Assembly: GCA_030152805.1 (NCBI GenBank)
Contig: JASLIG010000073.1
Coordinates: 1-52,666, forward strand
Length of the DNA: 52,666 bases
Reading direction: 5' to 3'
DNA from: Solirubrobacterales bacterium
GTDB taxonomy: Bacteria; Actinomycetota; Thermoleophilia; Solirubrobacterales; 70-9
In this document: positions 1 to 8,709 of the stretch, in pieces
How positions within the stretch are numbered: position 1 is the first letter of the stretch
How the letters are laid out: each line of letters begins with the position of its first letter
Translations under genes and position numbers: made by a program
The notes under the pieces: model-generated
Database searches by the model: none
The model's input: only the letters and a program-made list of their open reading frames with translations
What the model was told of the DNA's origin: nothing

Positions 1-984
1 CGAGTCGAGTGCCTCGTCGACGTCGAGGACGGGCTCGATGCAGCAGTCGTGCTCGTCGTTGAAGGCGAGCCACTCGGCGCGGGTGCGGGAACGGAAGACC
101 GCCGCCACCTCACGCCAGGCGTCAGAGGCCGGCGCCTCGAACTGGACCTCGACCAGGTCCGGCCGCCCGACCCCGTCGCAGAAGGCCTTCCAGAACTTCG
201 GCTCCAGCGCGCCGCAGCTGACCCAGCCGTCGGCGGCCTCGTAGGGCAGATAACAGACGAGGCCGCCGGCCAGCTGCTGCTCGCCGCGGCGCGGCACCTC
301 GCGATCGCAGAAGTAACGGCCGGCGACCATCGCCAGCCAGGAGAGGGCGCCGTCGGCCATCGAGACGTCGACCATCTGGCCCTCGCCCGAGCGGCGGCGC
401 TCGTGCAACGCCGCCAGCACGCCAACGGCCGCCATCAGCGCGCCGCCGCCGAGGTCGGCGATCTGCCCGCCGGACTGCACCGGCGGGCCGTCCCTGGCGC
501 CGGTCAACCCCAGCAGGCCAACCAGGCCGAGGTAGTTCATGTCGTGACCGGCGCGCTGCGTGTAGGGGCCGTCCTGGCCGTAGCCGGTGATCGCACAGAA
601 GACGATGCCGGGGTTCGCCTCGCGCATGCGCTCGTAGCCGACGCCGAGGCGGTCGAGCACCCCGGGGCGGAAACCGTCGAGGACGACGTCGTGGCTTTCG
701 ACCAGGCGCAGCAGCGCCTCGCGTCCTTTCTCGCTCTTGAGGTCGAGCCGCACCGAGCGCTTGCCCCGGTTGAGCGAGAGGTAGAGGGCCGAGCGCGTGC
801 CGAGAGCCTGGTGCTCGTCCGTGCCGTAGTAGGGCGGCGCCCAGCGGATGTAGTCGCCCATGCCCGTGTCCTCGACCTTGAGCACCTCGGCGCCGAGGTC
901 GGCGAGCAGGAGCGAGCAGAAGCCCCCGGGCAGCAGCCGAGTCAGGTCCAGGACCCTGACGTCGCTAAGCGGGAGAGCGCTCAT
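1..984 (-). CDS. CaiB/BaiF-family CoA-transferase (3' end cut by window)
   Basis: Family III CoA-transferase / alpha-methylacyl-CoA racemase family, which moves CoA between carboxylic acids or epimerises 2-methylacyl-CoAs in the cytoplasm. The reverse strand reads open for 328 codons from ATG at 984 to the window edge. The start reads MSALPLSDVRVLDLTRLLPG, followed by the family hallmarks SLNRGKRSVRLDLKSEKGR, GFRPGVLDRLG and ITGYGQDGPYTQRAGHD; this last stretch contains the Asp expected to form the acyl anhydride. The family is usually about 380 aa, so some 50 C-terminal residues lie outside. The start overlaps the end of the DUF849 gene by 20 nt, so it is the last visible gene of a four-gene minus-strand operon. 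The substrate cannot be told. Confidence 0.9.
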   Translation of the reverse strand, partial: MSALPLSDVRVLDLTRLLPGGFCSLLLADLGAEVLKVEDTGMGDYIRWAPPYYGTDEHQALGTRSALYLSLNRGKRSVRLDLKSEKGREALLRLVESHDVVLDGFRPGVLDRLGVGYERMREANPGIVFCAITGYGQDGPYTQRAGHDMNYLGLVGLLGLTGARDGPPVQSGGQIADLGGGALMAAVGVLAALHERRRSGEGQMVDVSMADGALSWLAMVAGRYFCDREVPRRGEQQLAGGLVCYLPYEAADGWVSCGALEPKFWKAFCDGVGRPDLVEVQFEAPASDAWREVAAVFRSRTRAEWLAFNDEHDCCIEPVLDVDEALDS

Positions 985-1870
985 CGTCACGCTGGCGCGC
1001 CGGCACGCCCAGCAGCTCGCGCGCCTCGGCGACGCTGGCGACCTTGCGGCCGACGTCCTCGGCCATCTGGCGGGCCTTGGCGATCAGGTCGCCATTGGAG
1101 CGGCACATCTCACCGCTCGGCAGGTAGAGGTTGTCCTCGACCCCGGCGCGCACGTTGCCGCCGAGCACCAGCGCCGCGCCCAGCAGTTTCCACTGGTCGC
1201 GCGAGATGCCGATCGTCTGCCACTGGTTGGGGCCCTCGGCACCGCCCGGGATCTGCTCCGACATGAAGGCGACGTTGCGCGCGTTGGGTCGGATGCCGCC
1301 GTTGACGCCCATCACCAGCGAGATCTGCAGCGGCTGCTGGAGCAGGCCCATGTCGATCAGCGGGTCGAGGTTGGCGACGTGGCCGGCGTCGAAGCACTCG
1401 TGCTCGGGCTTGATGCCGAGGTCGCGCATCGCGGTGAGGAACGCGATGATCGTGTCGAAGCTGTTCTCGAAGACCGCCTTGAAGACGAAGTCTTTGCGTC
1501 GGGGGCTGTACTTGGCGTAGTTCATCGAGCTCATGTTGAGCGCCGCCACATCCGGCTTCAGCGCGCGCAGGTATTCGAGCCGCTTCTCGATCGGGATGCC
1601 GATCGCGCCGGTCGAGTAGTTGACGATCACGTCGCCGACCTCGGCCAGGATCGCCTCGGTGATCGCGCGGAAGTCCTCGACCTCATACGAGGGCGTGCCG
1701 TCGGGTTTGCGGGCGTGGATGTGAAGCTGCGAGGCGCCCTCGTCGACGGCGCGCCGCGCCTCCGCCGCGTACTCCTCCGGCGTGTAGGGGATCGCCGGAC
1801 ACTGATCGCGGTTGGCGATCACGCCGCTGATCGAGCAGCTGATGATCACCGGGTCGTCGAAGGAGCTCAT
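965..1870 (-). CDS. Beta-keto acid cleavage enzyme (BKACE, DUF849)
   Basis: 301 aa. BKACE enzymes condense a beta-keto acid with acetyl-CoA and release acetoacetate plus a new CoA ester; the founding member is Kce of lysine fermentation. Visible features are the HIH zinc-binding motif at residues 50-52 (LHIHARKPDG), the NYSTG strand near residue 89, and the late MGVNGGIRPNARNV and LGGNVRAGVEDNLYLP motifs typical of DUF849. Its ATG overlaps the TGA of the upstream carboxyltransferase (ATGA at 1867-1870), which implies translational coupling. Together with the CoA-transferase, carboxyltransferase and hydratase it suggests breakdown of a branched or beta-keto carboxylic acid. The actual substrate is inference. 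Confidence 0.9.
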   Translation of the reverse strand: MSSFDDPVIISCSISGVIANRDQCPAIPYTPEEYAAEARRAVDEGASQLHIHARKPDGTPSYEVEDFRAITEAILAEVGDVIVNYSTGAIGIPIEKRLEYLRALKPDVAALNMSSMNYAKYSPRRKDFVFKAVFENSFDTIIAFLTAMRDLGIKPEHECFDAGHVANLDPLIDMGLLQQPLQISLVMGVNGGIRPNARNVAFMSEQIPGGAEGPNQWQTIGISRDQWKLLGAALVLGGNVRAGVEDNLYLPSGEMCRSNGDLIAKARQMAEDVGRKVASVAEARELLGVPARQRDDERSPA

Positions 1871-3459
1871 ACCGGCATCACCCCGTGGCGCTTGCGCGGC
1901 TTCTCGACGTGCTTGTCGCGCGCCATCTTCAGGGCATTGGCGATTGTCGGGCGCGTCTCGCGCGGGTCGATGACGTCGTCGATCACGGCGTTGCCGGCGG
2001 CGATGTAGGGGTCGATCTGCTCGCGCACGGCGTTTAGCATCGACTCGCGGGTCGCCTCGGGGTCGTCGGAGGCCTCGATCATCGAGCGGCCAATGATGTT
2101 GACCGCGCCCTCGGCCCCCATCACCGAGATCTCCGCCCCGGGCCAAGCGACGATCAGGTCGGGCTCGTAGGCCTTGCCGCACATCACGTAGTAGCCGGCG
2201 CCGTAAGCCTTGCGCACGATCACCGTCACCTTGGGCACCGTGGCGCGGCTGACCGCGTAGAGCATCTTCGCCCCGTGGCGGATGATCCCGGCGTGCTCGA
2301 CTTTGGCGCCGACCATGAAGCCGGGCACATCCTGGAGGAAGACGAGCGGGATGTTGAAGGCGTCGCAGAGATTGATGAAGCGCGCTGCCTTGTCGGCCGA
2401 GTCGTTGTCGAGAATCCCCGCCAGCTGCTTGGGCTGGTTGGCGACGATCCCGGCGGGCTGACCGCCGAAGCGGGCGAAGCAGGTGATCAGCGTCTTGGCG
2501 AACTTCGGCTTCAGGTCGAAGTACTCGCCGTCATCGACGATCTCGCGGATCACGTCGTACATGTCGTAGGGCTGGCGCGAGGAGTCCGGGACGATCTCCA
2601 TCAGCTTCTCCGACTGGCGGTCGATTGGGTCCGACACGTCGCGGACCGGCGCTTTCTCTTCCCAGTTGGAGGGGAAGTAGGAGAGGTACTGCTTGACCCG
2701 TTCGATGCACTCCTCGTCGTCGCGCACCTCGAGGTCCCCCACTCCCGACTTGCGGCAGTGCACCTTGGCGCCGCCCAGCTCCTCCATCGTGATGTCCTCG
2801 CCGGTGACGGCTTTGGTCAGATGCGGGCCGGCGAGCGCCATCGCGCCCTGGCCGGAGACCATCGGCACGAAGTCGGCCAGCGCTGGGATGTAGGCGGTGC
2901 CGGCCGCGCAGGGGCCCATCATCGCCGCGACCATCGGGATCACGCCCGACATCTCGACCTCCTCGCGGAAGAGGTGCCCGGAACCAGCGAAGAGCGAGCC
3001 CGCCGCCTCCTGGATGCGGGCACCGGCGGAGTCGAGCAGCCAGACGAATGGCATCCGCTTGGAAAGCGCCATCTCGCGCAGGCGGGTCACCTTGAGCTCG
3101 CCGGTCATCCCCATCGAACCGGCCATCACGGTGAAGTCGTAGGCGGCGACGCAGCAGGGGCGGCCGTCGATATCGCCCCAGCCGGTGATTACGCCGTCGG
3201 CGGGGGCCTCCTTGCCCTCCATCGCCCGCTGTGCGAAGTGCGGGCGCCCGTGGATCCCCATCTCGACGAAGGTGCCCTCATCGACCAGCAGCGCGATCCG
3301 CTCGCGGGCGGTCAGCTTGCCCCGCTCGTGCTGCTTGGCGATCTTCTCCTCGCCACCGCCGAGCTTGGCCTTCTCGCGTCGCTCGTGCAGCTGCTCGGTC
3401 AGCTCGCCGAGCGGCGCCGTGCCGGGCAGAAGATGCCTGCTCTCTTGATCGGTCGTCAC
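1867..3459 (-). CDS. Acyl-CoA carboxylase carboxyltransferase (beta) subunit
   Basis: 530 aa, the normal size for PccB/MCC-beta-type carboxyltransferases, which transfer CO2 from carboxybiotin to an acyl-CoA. Two crotonase-like halves are visible. The N-half has ARERIALLVDEGTF and LLDSAGARIQEAAGSLFAGS; the C-half has FLQDVPGFMVGAKVEHAGI and RKAYGAGYYVMCGKAYEPD with WPGAEISVMGAEGAV. GTG is chosen as start because it shares one base with the TAG stop of the hydratase gene (TAGTG). No biotin carboxylase lies next to it; a 69-residue biotin carrier gene is at 21996. The motifs do not match textbook propionyl-, methylcrotonyl- or geranyl-CoA enzymes exactly, so the substrate is left open. Confidence 0.9.
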   Translation of the reverse strand: MTTDQESRHLLPGTAPLGELTEQLHERREKAKLGGGEEKIAKQHERGKLTARERIALLVDEGTFVEMGIHGRPHFAQRAMEGKEAPADGVITGWGDIDGRPCCVAAYDFTVMAGSMGMTGELKVTRLREMALSKRMPFVWLLDSAGARIQEAAGSLFAGSGHLFREEVEMSGVIPMVAAMMGPCAAGTAYIPALADFVPMVSGQGAMALAGPHLTKAVTGEDITMEELGGAKVHCRKSGVGDLEVRDDEECIERVKQYLSYFPSNWEEKAPVRDVSDPIDRQSEKLMEIVPDSSRQPYDMYDVIREIVDDGEYFDLKPKFAKTLITCFARFGGQPAGIVANQPKQLAGILDNDSADKAARFINLCDAFNIPLVFLQDVPGFMVGAKVEHAGIIRHGAKMLYAVSRATVPKVTVIVRKAYGAGYYVMCGKAYEPDLIVAWPGAEISVMGAEGAVNIIGRSMIEASDDPEATRESMLNAVREQIDPYIAAGNAVIDDVIDPRETRPTIANALKMARDKHVEKPRKRHGVMPV

Positions 3460-4241
3460 TACCGTCCCTTCCACTGCGGGTCGCGTTTCTCGAAGAATGC
3501 GGTGACGCCCTCGACGATGTCCTCGGTCGTGAAGGTGAGCGAGAGCTGCGAGCGCAGGTAGTCGAGGGCATCGTCGAGGGCCATGTCCTGCTGGCGGTAC
3601 ATCGCGTCGTGGCCGAGCCGCATCAGCACCGGGCTCTTCGAGGCGAGTTTGGTCGCCCAATCGGCGACGGCGGCGTCGAACTCCCCGGCGGGTACGACCT
3701 CGTTGGCGAGGCCGTACTCGACCGCCTGCTCGGCACTCAGCCGCTCGCCCAGCAGCATCATCTCGTTGACCTTCTTGCGAGGGACGTTGCGGTAGATGAT
3801 CGCCATGATCATGTAGGGAAAGGCGCCGACGTTGATCTCCGGCGTGCCGAAGGTCGCGCCCTCCCTGGCGATCAGCAGGTCGCATGAGAGGGCCAGCCCC
3901 ATGCCGCCCGCCAGCACGTGGCCGTTGGCGGCGCAGAGGCTCGGCTTGCCGAGGCGCGGCATCAGCCGGAAGAACTCGAGGAAGAGGTCGGAGGCGAAGT
4001 GTTTGGCGACGAGCGGAACGTCGGCGGCGAAGCCGCCCAGGTCGGCGCCAGCGCAGAAGACCTTGTCGCCGGCGCCGGTGAGGACCACGGCGCGCACCTC
4101 ATCGGAGTCGCGCGCCGCCTTCATCGCGTCGACCAACTCGGTGAGCATCTGCCCGGAGAGCATGTTGCGCTTCTCCGGGTTGTTCAGCGTCACCGTGGCG
4201 ACGCCCTCGGCGACCTCGTACTTGACGACCTCGTAATCCAT
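3459..4241 (-). CDS. Enoyl-CoA hydratase/isomerase family protein
   Basis: 260 aa crotonase-fold protein. The oxyanion-hole segment GDKVFCAGADLGGF (about residues 58-71) and the second motif GHVLAGGMGLALSCDLL followed by FGTPEINVGAFP are clear. Of the two catalytic glutamates of classical enoyl-CoA hydratase, the second (in PEINVG) is present. The first position (GGGCEL in the archetype) is Gly here, as in some isomerases and other crotonase relatives. First gene of the minus-strand operon that also contains the carboxyltransferase and BKACE genes. The 86-bp gap to the divergent acyl-CoA dehydrogenase (4242-4327) must hold both promoters, but I see no convincing operator there. Confidence 0.9.
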   Translation of the reverse strand: MDYEVVKYEVAEGVATVTLNNPEKRNMLSGQMLTELVDAMKAARDSDEVRAVVLTGAGDKVFCAGADLGGFAADVPLVAKHFASDLFLEFFRLMPRLGKPSLCAANGHVLAGGMGLALSCDLLIAREGATFGTPEINVGAFPYMIMAIIYRNVPRKKVNEMMLLGERLSAEQAVEYGLANEVVPAGEFDAAVADWATKLASKSPVLMRLGHDAMYRQQDMALDDALDYLRSQLSLTFTTEDIVEGVTAFFEKRDPQWKGR

Positions 4242-4327
4242 CGGCCGGGACCATAGCCGAAGTGCGTCGAAAGTAGGAAGTGCTACTGTCCACGCGGCAA
4301 GCTCAGAGCGAACGAGGAGAGAGACCA

Positions 4328-5545
4328 GTGGCGACCGCGACGACCAACGGCTCCAAAGTCATCAAGCCCGACCACGAGGCGGGCCGCAAGCACTTCATCT
4401 TCAGCCAGGAGCACGAAGACTTGCGCGAGTCGATGCAGTCCTGGGTGAAGAAGGAGCTGTGGCCGCACCGCAACGAGTGGGAGGACACCTACTGGGACTC
4501 CGCCGCGATGAAGCGCGCCGGCGAGCTCGGCTTCCTCGGCCTCTGCTTCCCCGAGGAGTACGGCGGCCAGGGCGGCGACTACTTCTACTCGCTCGTCCGC
4601 GCCGAGTGCATGAGCTACTCGGGCTCCGGCGGGACCAACATGGGCTTCGCCGTGCAGAGCGACATGGTGCTGCCGCCGATCCACCTGCTCGGCACCGAGG
4701 AGCAGAAGCGCCGCTACCTGGAACCCGGCCTCAAGGGCGAGAAGATCGGCTGCATCGCGATCACCGAGCCGGGCGCCGGCTCCGACGTCGCCGGCATCCG
4801 CACCAGCGCGATCCTCGACGGCGACGAATACGTGATCAATGGCTCCAAGACGTTCATCACCAACGGCCCCCGCGCCGACTTCATCGTCCTCGTCACCAAG
4901 ACCGACCCCAGCGCCCGCCACGACGGGATCACGCTCTTCGTGCTCGACCTGCGCGACGAGGAGGGCAACCACGTGCCCGGCTTCACCGTCTCCGCCGAGC
5001 TGGAGAAGATGGGGATGCACGCCTCCGACACCGGCGAGCTCTCCTTCGAAGACGTCCGCGTGCCGGCCGACGCCGTGCTCGGCGAAGTCGGCAAGGGCTT
5101 CTACCACATCGCCTGGGAGCTCCAGGGCGAGCGCCTGGTCGCCGCCGCCGGCTGCCACGCGGGGGCGGAGCGGATGATCGAGAAGACGATCGAGTACGCC
5201 AAGGAGCGCGAAGCCTTCGGCCGTCCGATCGGCAAGTTCCAGGCCCTGCGCCACAAGATCGCCGAGATGGCGACGAAGACCGAGGCCGCCAAGCAGTTCA
5301 CCTACGCGACCGCCTGGCGCTTCGCCAACGGCGAGTACCCGGTGCGCGAGATCACGATGGCGAAGCTCTACGCCTCCCGCATCGCCTGCGAGGTGGCCGA
5401 CGACGCCGTGCAGATCCTCGGCGGCTACGGCTACATGAAGGAGTACGAGATCGAGCGCGCCTTCCGAGACGTGCGGCTGAACCGGATCGGGGCGGGAACG
5501 GACGAGGTGATGCTCGACGTAATCGGGCGGAGCTACGGGCTGTAG
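4328..5545 (+). CDS. Acyl-CoA dehydrogenase
   Basis: 405 aa FAD flavoprotein for the alpha,beta-dehydrogenation of acyl-CoA. GTG at 4328 is chosen over an upstream ATG at 4280 because a GAGGAGAG ribosome-binding site ends 7 nt before it. Motifs: ITEPGAGSDVAGIRTSA, INGSKTFITNG, REAFGRPIGKFQALRHK, QILGGYGYMKEYEIER, then a C-terminal IGAGTDEVM. The usual catalytic Glu of short/medium-chain enzymes (YEGTxE) is replaced by Ala-Gly. The GERLVAAAG motif near residue 255 supplies a Glu at the site used by isovaleryl-CoA and long-chain acyl-CoA dehydrogenases. Divergent from the enoyl-CoA hydratase operon; the most likely substrates are branched or longer acyl-CoAs. Confidence 0.93.
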   Translation: MATATTNGSKVIKPDHEAGRKHFIFSQEHEDLRESMQSWVKKELWPHRNEWEDTYWDSAAMKRAGELGFLGLCFPEEYGGQGGDYFYSLVRAECMSYSGSGGTNMGFAVQSDMVLPPIHLLGTEEQKRRYLEPGLKGEKIGCIAITEPGAGSDVAGIRTSAILDGDEYVINGSKTFITNGPRADFIVLVTKTDPSARHDGITLFVLDLRDEEGNHVPGFTVSAELEKMGMHASDTGELSFEDVRVPADAVLGEVGKGFYHIAWELQGERLVAAAGCHAGAERMIEKTIEYAKEREAFGRPIGKFQALRHKIAEMATKTEAAKQFTYATAWRFANGEYPVREITMAKLYASRIACEVADDAVQILGGYGYMKEYEIERAFRDVRLNRIGAGTDEVMLDVIGRSYGL

Positions 5546-5554
5546 GACATCGCT

Positions 5555-5722
5555 TCAGGAACGGGTAGCTATCACTGCCACGATCGTGACGAGGATGGCA
5601 AGCATGTTCGTGCCCCAAAGCTGGAACATGAGCGTCCGCAACTCCCTGACGTCAGCCCGAAGCTCGTCGAAGCTCCTGTCGATCGAGTTGAATCGTTCGT
5701 CGAGTCGCTCGTCGGTCCACAT
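5555..5722 (-). CDS. Small membrane-anchored coiled-coil protein
   Basis: 55 aa, MWTDERLDERFNSIDRSFDE followed by a charged heptad-like helix and a single hydrophobic C-terminal segment (NMLAILVTIVAVIA). Start ATG at 5722 is preferred over ATG at 5734 because GGAG lies seven bases upstream. Proteins starting MWTDERLD with a short coiled coil and one terminal transmembrane helix recur in actinobacterial genomes, but I know of no assigned function. It sits antisense in the short gap between two acyl-CoA dehydrogenase genes. Confidence 0.65.
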   Translation of the reverse strand: MWTDERLDERFNSIDRSFDELRADVRELRTLMFQLWGTNMLAILVTIVAVIATRS

Positions 5723-5786
5723 CGTTCGCTCCATGCTGGCGACGCTACCGGATGGCAACGCAGACAACACGCTTCGACTGTAACAA

Positions 5787-6965
5787 ATGCCAGTCATCAA
5801 GGACACGGGACAGCGAGCCATCCTGCCGCCCTTCGGCGAGGAGCACGAGGAGCTGCGTGAAACGGTCAGCCGCTTCGTCTCCAAGGAGATCGCGCCCAAC
5901 GTCGCCGAGTGGGAGGAGGCGCGGGAATTCCCCCGCGAGCTCTACAAACGCTGCGCCGAGCTCGGCTTCCTCGGCCTCAAGTTCCCCGAGGAGCTGGGCG
6001 GCCAGGGCGGCACCTATCTGCACGACGCCGTCTGGGTCGAGGAGCTGGCCCGCAACGGCGGCTCCGGCGGCGTCGCGGCGGGCCTCAACGCCCATACCTC
6101 GATCGCGATGCCGCCGATCTTCAACTTCGGCACCGAGGAGCAGAAGCAGCGCTGGCTGGTACCGGGGATTGCCGGCGAGAAGATCGGTGCGCTGGGCATC
6201 ACCGAGCCCGGCGCCGGCTCCGACGTCGCCGGCATCTCCACCTTCGCCGAGCGGGTCGACGGCGGCTACGTCGTCAACGGCGCCAAGACCTTCATCACCA
6301 ACGGCGTCCGCGCCGACTTCCTCGTCTGCGCCGTAAAGACGACCAAGGAGGGCGGCCATCACGGCATCTCCTTCCTCGTCCTCGAGCGCGAGATGTCCGG
6401 CTACGAGGTGGCGCAGAAGCTGGAGAAGATGGGCTGGCACTCATCCGACACCGGCGAGCTCTCCTTTACCGACGTCGAGGTGCCGGAGGAGAACCTGCTC
6501 GGCGAGGAAAACGAGGGCTTCCGCCTGATCATGGCCAACTTCGCCTGGGAGCGGCTGCTGATGGCGATCGGCGCCGTCGGCGCGATGCAGCGCCTGATCG
6601 AGACCACCGTCTCCTACGCCCTCGACCGCGAAGCCTTCGGCCGCCCGATCGGCAAGTTCCAGGCGATCCGCCATCACGTCGCTGAGATGGCGACCAAGGC
6701 CGAGGCCTCCCGCGCCCTCACCTACAACGCCCTGCGCCTCTTCCACGAAGGCCAGGACTGCATCAAAGACGTGACCATGGCCAAGCTCGTCACCCAGCGC
6801 GCCGTCCTGGAGATCGCCGACCAATCCCTCCAGATCCACGGCGGCTACGGCTACATGCGCGAGTACGGCATAGAGCGAGCCGTCCGCGACGCCCGCCTGG
6901 GCCCGATCGGCGGCGGCACCGACGAGGTCATGAAGGAGATCCTCGGCAAGTTGATGGGGTTGTAG
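5787..6965 (+). CDS. Acyl-CoA dehydrogenase
   Basis: 392 aa, a paralogue of the dehydrogenase ending at 5545 with the same layout: ITEPGAGSDVAGISTFA, VNGAKTFITNGVRADF, REAFGRPIGKFQAIRHH, QIHGGYGYMREYGIER and a C-terminal IGGGTDEVM. Again the C-terminal catalytic Glu is missing and the motif WERLLMAIG (about residue 254) offers the Glu at the isovaleryl/long-chain position. No strong ribosome-binding site precedes the ATG at 5787. It probably works in the same acyl-CoA pathway as its neighbours; the chain length is unknown. Confidence 0.93.
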   Translation: MPVIKDTGQRAILPPFGEEHEELRETVSRFVSKEIAPNVAEWEEAREFPRELYKRCAELGFLGLKFPEELGGQGGTYLHDAVWVEELARNGGSGGVAAGLNAHTSIAMPPIFNFGTEEQKQRWLVPGIAGEKIGALGITEPGAGSDVAGISTFAERVDGGYVVNGAKTFITNGVRADFLVCAVKTTKEGGHHGISFLVLEREMSGYEVAQKLEKMGWHSSDTGELSFTDVEVPEENLLGEENEGFRLIMANFAWERLLMAIGAVGAMQRLIETTVSYALDREAFGRPIGKFQAIRHHVAEMATKAEASRALTYNALRLFHEGQDCIKDVTMAKLVTQRAVLEIADQSLQIHGGYGYMREYGIERAVRDARLGPIGGGTDEVMKEILGKLMGL

Positions 6966-6974
6966 GGGGCAGCC

Positions 6975-8273
6975 TCAGGGTGCAAAGCGCTGGAGCGTGA
7001 AGGCTCTTTCCGCGCCGTTCGAGGTCTTTCTGAAGCTGGCGCCAGCGACAACGATGCGGCCGTTTGGTTCCACGAGCGCCGAGGTGGCAAAGCTTTTTTC
7101 GCCAAGCCTTGGCATCCAAGCTCCAGCTGAGCCGAAGCTGCGATCGGGCTGTCCGTTCGCCGAGTAACGCAACACCATGAAGTTGGGGCCTTCGCGACCG
7201 TCGCTTTGACCGGCGATCACGAGCTTGTCGTTCTTCGCTACCGCCAGTCCCAACGCAAAGCTGCTCGGGTGGCGGGCGAATCCCCGCCCACCGGGGCCGA
7301 AGGAGCGGTCGAGACGACCGTCGGGAAGGAAGCGGGTGACGATCGCCGCGCGGCCGTTGTGTTCTTCATGGGCCAGGACCACGATGCGACCGTCGGATTG
7401 GAGGCGCACCGCATGCGCGGCCGAGCACGCGCAGCCTTCGGGGCTGAACTGCACGGCCGTGCGACCGTCTCCACCGCCGAAGCCCGGGTCCGGACTGCCG
7501 TTGGGCAGCAGGCGCTCCAACAGGATCCGGCCCTCGATCATGCCCGCGACGAGCAGCTTGCCATCGGGCTGGACGAAGACGTCGCTGAGGTCCGCTGAGC
7601 GGTAGTCGCTCTTGGGCGCGAAGACGCTCACGCGACCGCGCTTGCCGAAGGAGCGATCGACGCGGCCGTTCGGCTTGAAGCCGAGGACTACACCGGTTGC
7701 CTCAAAGTACGGCGCTTCGATCGCGACGACGACGATGCGGCCGTTGGCCTGGATCGCCACGTCCCTGGCGGCTGAAACCAATGGCGTTTCGACGCGGCCG
7801 CCATTGAAGCTGCGATCGAGTGAGCCATCCGGGTTGAAACGTGCGATCGTCGCCGAGTACTTGTGGTTGATGTCGGCGGAGTGCCCCCAGTTCGCGTAGC
7901 CGACCGCCACCACCTTCTGGTCGGGCTGGACGGCAACCCCAGACCCTTCCGAGCCGAAGCTGGCATCGACGAATCCCATGCCTCCGAAGGAGCTGTCCAA
8001 GAGGCCGTTCGGCCGGAACCTCGCCAGCGCCGTCCCAGCTTCGAGCCGACCATCGTCTCCTCGGGGTGAGATTCCGCCGACGACCAAGAGGCGCCCTCGG
8101 GCATCTCGGGCCATGTCGTAGATCCCGGCTTTCCATGGGTCTTCCGGCAGAGGAGCCACAGCGGTCCCTCCAGCTCCAAACGATCGATCGAAGTGCGGTG
8201 CGGCGACAGCCGAAGCGCAGAGCAGAGCTGTCACCGCGACAGCTTTCGCCGCCATGAGGATCGCGCGCTTCAC
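6975..8273 (-). CDS. Secreted delta-60 repeat (beta-propeller-like) protein
   Basis: 432 aa from GTG at 8273. The N-terminus MKRAILMAAKAVAVTALLCA followed by SAVAA is a signal peptide. The rest is about seven repeats of 45-60 residues, each with the signature [LV]xxxGxxDRSFGxxG ... A[VI]QxDGKI[VL]VxG (for example NGLLDSSFGGMG, DGSLDRSFNGG, NGRVDRSFGKRG, DGRLDRSFGPGG, NGQPDRSFGSAG). This matches the delta-60 repeat family, which is found in secreted or surface proteins and thought to fold like a propeller. Function unknown. The downstream end lies 10 bp from the convergent acyl-CoA dehydrogenase. Confidence 0.85.
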   Translation of the reverse strand: MKRAILMAAKAVAVTALLCASAVAAPHFDRSFGAGGTAVAPLPEDPWKAGIYDMARDARGRLLVVGGISPRGDDGRLEAGTALARFRPNGLLDSSFGGMGFVDASFGSEGSGVAVQPDQKVVAVGYANWGHSADINHKYSATIARFNPDGSLDRSFNGGRVETPLVSAARDVAIQANGRIVVVAIEAPYFEATGVVLGFKPNGRVDRSFGKRGRVSVFAPKSDYRSADLSDVFVQPDGKLLVAGMIEGRILLERLLPNGSPDPGFGGGDGRTAVQFSPEGCACSAAHAVRLQSDGRIVVLAHEEHNGRAAIVTRFLPDGRLDRSFGPGGRGFARHPSSFALGLAVAKNDKLVIAGQSDGREGPNFMVLRYSANGQPDRSFGSAGAWMPRLGEKSFATSALVEPNGRIVVAGASFRKTSNGAERAFTLQRFAP

Positions 8274-8342
8274 CGGCCATACCTAACCCCACCGCCCGGT
8301 CGAAGGAGCGGGTGGAGGACGATTCGTCGACGTGGGTGTCGC

Positions 8343-8666
8343 CTAAGGCTTTTCCTCGGCCGGTTTCTGGCTCTGCCCGTCCCCGCCGTCGCCCGGCTCC
8401 ACCTTGCTGCCCGCCAGGTACCCAGCGATAGCGCCCAGAATGGTGTAGGCACCCGTACGGGTCTCCTCGTCGAGGCCGCCAAAGACAATCGCCGCGGCGA
8501 GCGTGGCGATGAAGACGAGTCCGAAAAGCTTGACGAAATAGACCGTTACGGGTTTCTTCTTATGCACGATTGCGGTGAAGAGCAGCGCGATCGCGCCGAA
8601 TGCGAGCGTCGCGATCAAGAGCGTATTGTCGCCTGAGTGCGCCGCTGTTTCGGCTGCTTTGTCCAT
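8343..8666 (-). CDS. Small membrane protein, two to three TM helices
   Basis: 107 aa. Segments LLIATLAFGAIALLFTAIV, VYFVKLFGLVFIATLAAAIV and a Gly-rich AYTILGAIAGYLAGSKV are predicted to be in the membrane, followed by an acidic/Gly-rich tail. ATG at 8666 is chosen because GGGAG precedes it by about seven bases; an ATG two codons upstream (8672) is possible. It resembles small holin-like or uncharacterised inner-membrane proteins and I cannot assign a function. It lies just upstream of, and co-directional with, the delta-60 repeat gene. Confidence 0.6.
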   Translation of the reverse strand: MDKAAETAAHSGDNTLLIATLAFGAIALLFTAIVHKKKPVTVYFVKLFGLVFIATLAAAIVFGGLDEETRTGAYTILGAIAGYLAGSKVEPGDGGDGQSQKPAEEKP

Positions 8667-8709
8667 CCTCATCTCCCGCCGTTGGCTATAGACGAGAAAG
8701 ACTAATTAA

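Noticed and set aside
49..1266. Long plus-strand open frame over the first genes
   Set aside because: It is antisense to the CaiB-type transferase and BKACE, shows no recognisable motif and has a repetitive Ala/Arg/Val composition.
7245..7275. AACGCAAAGCTGC, resembling the c-di-GMP riboswitch core
   Set aside because: It lies inside the delta-60 repeat coding sequence and lacks P2, P3 and the closing GGTAGC segment.
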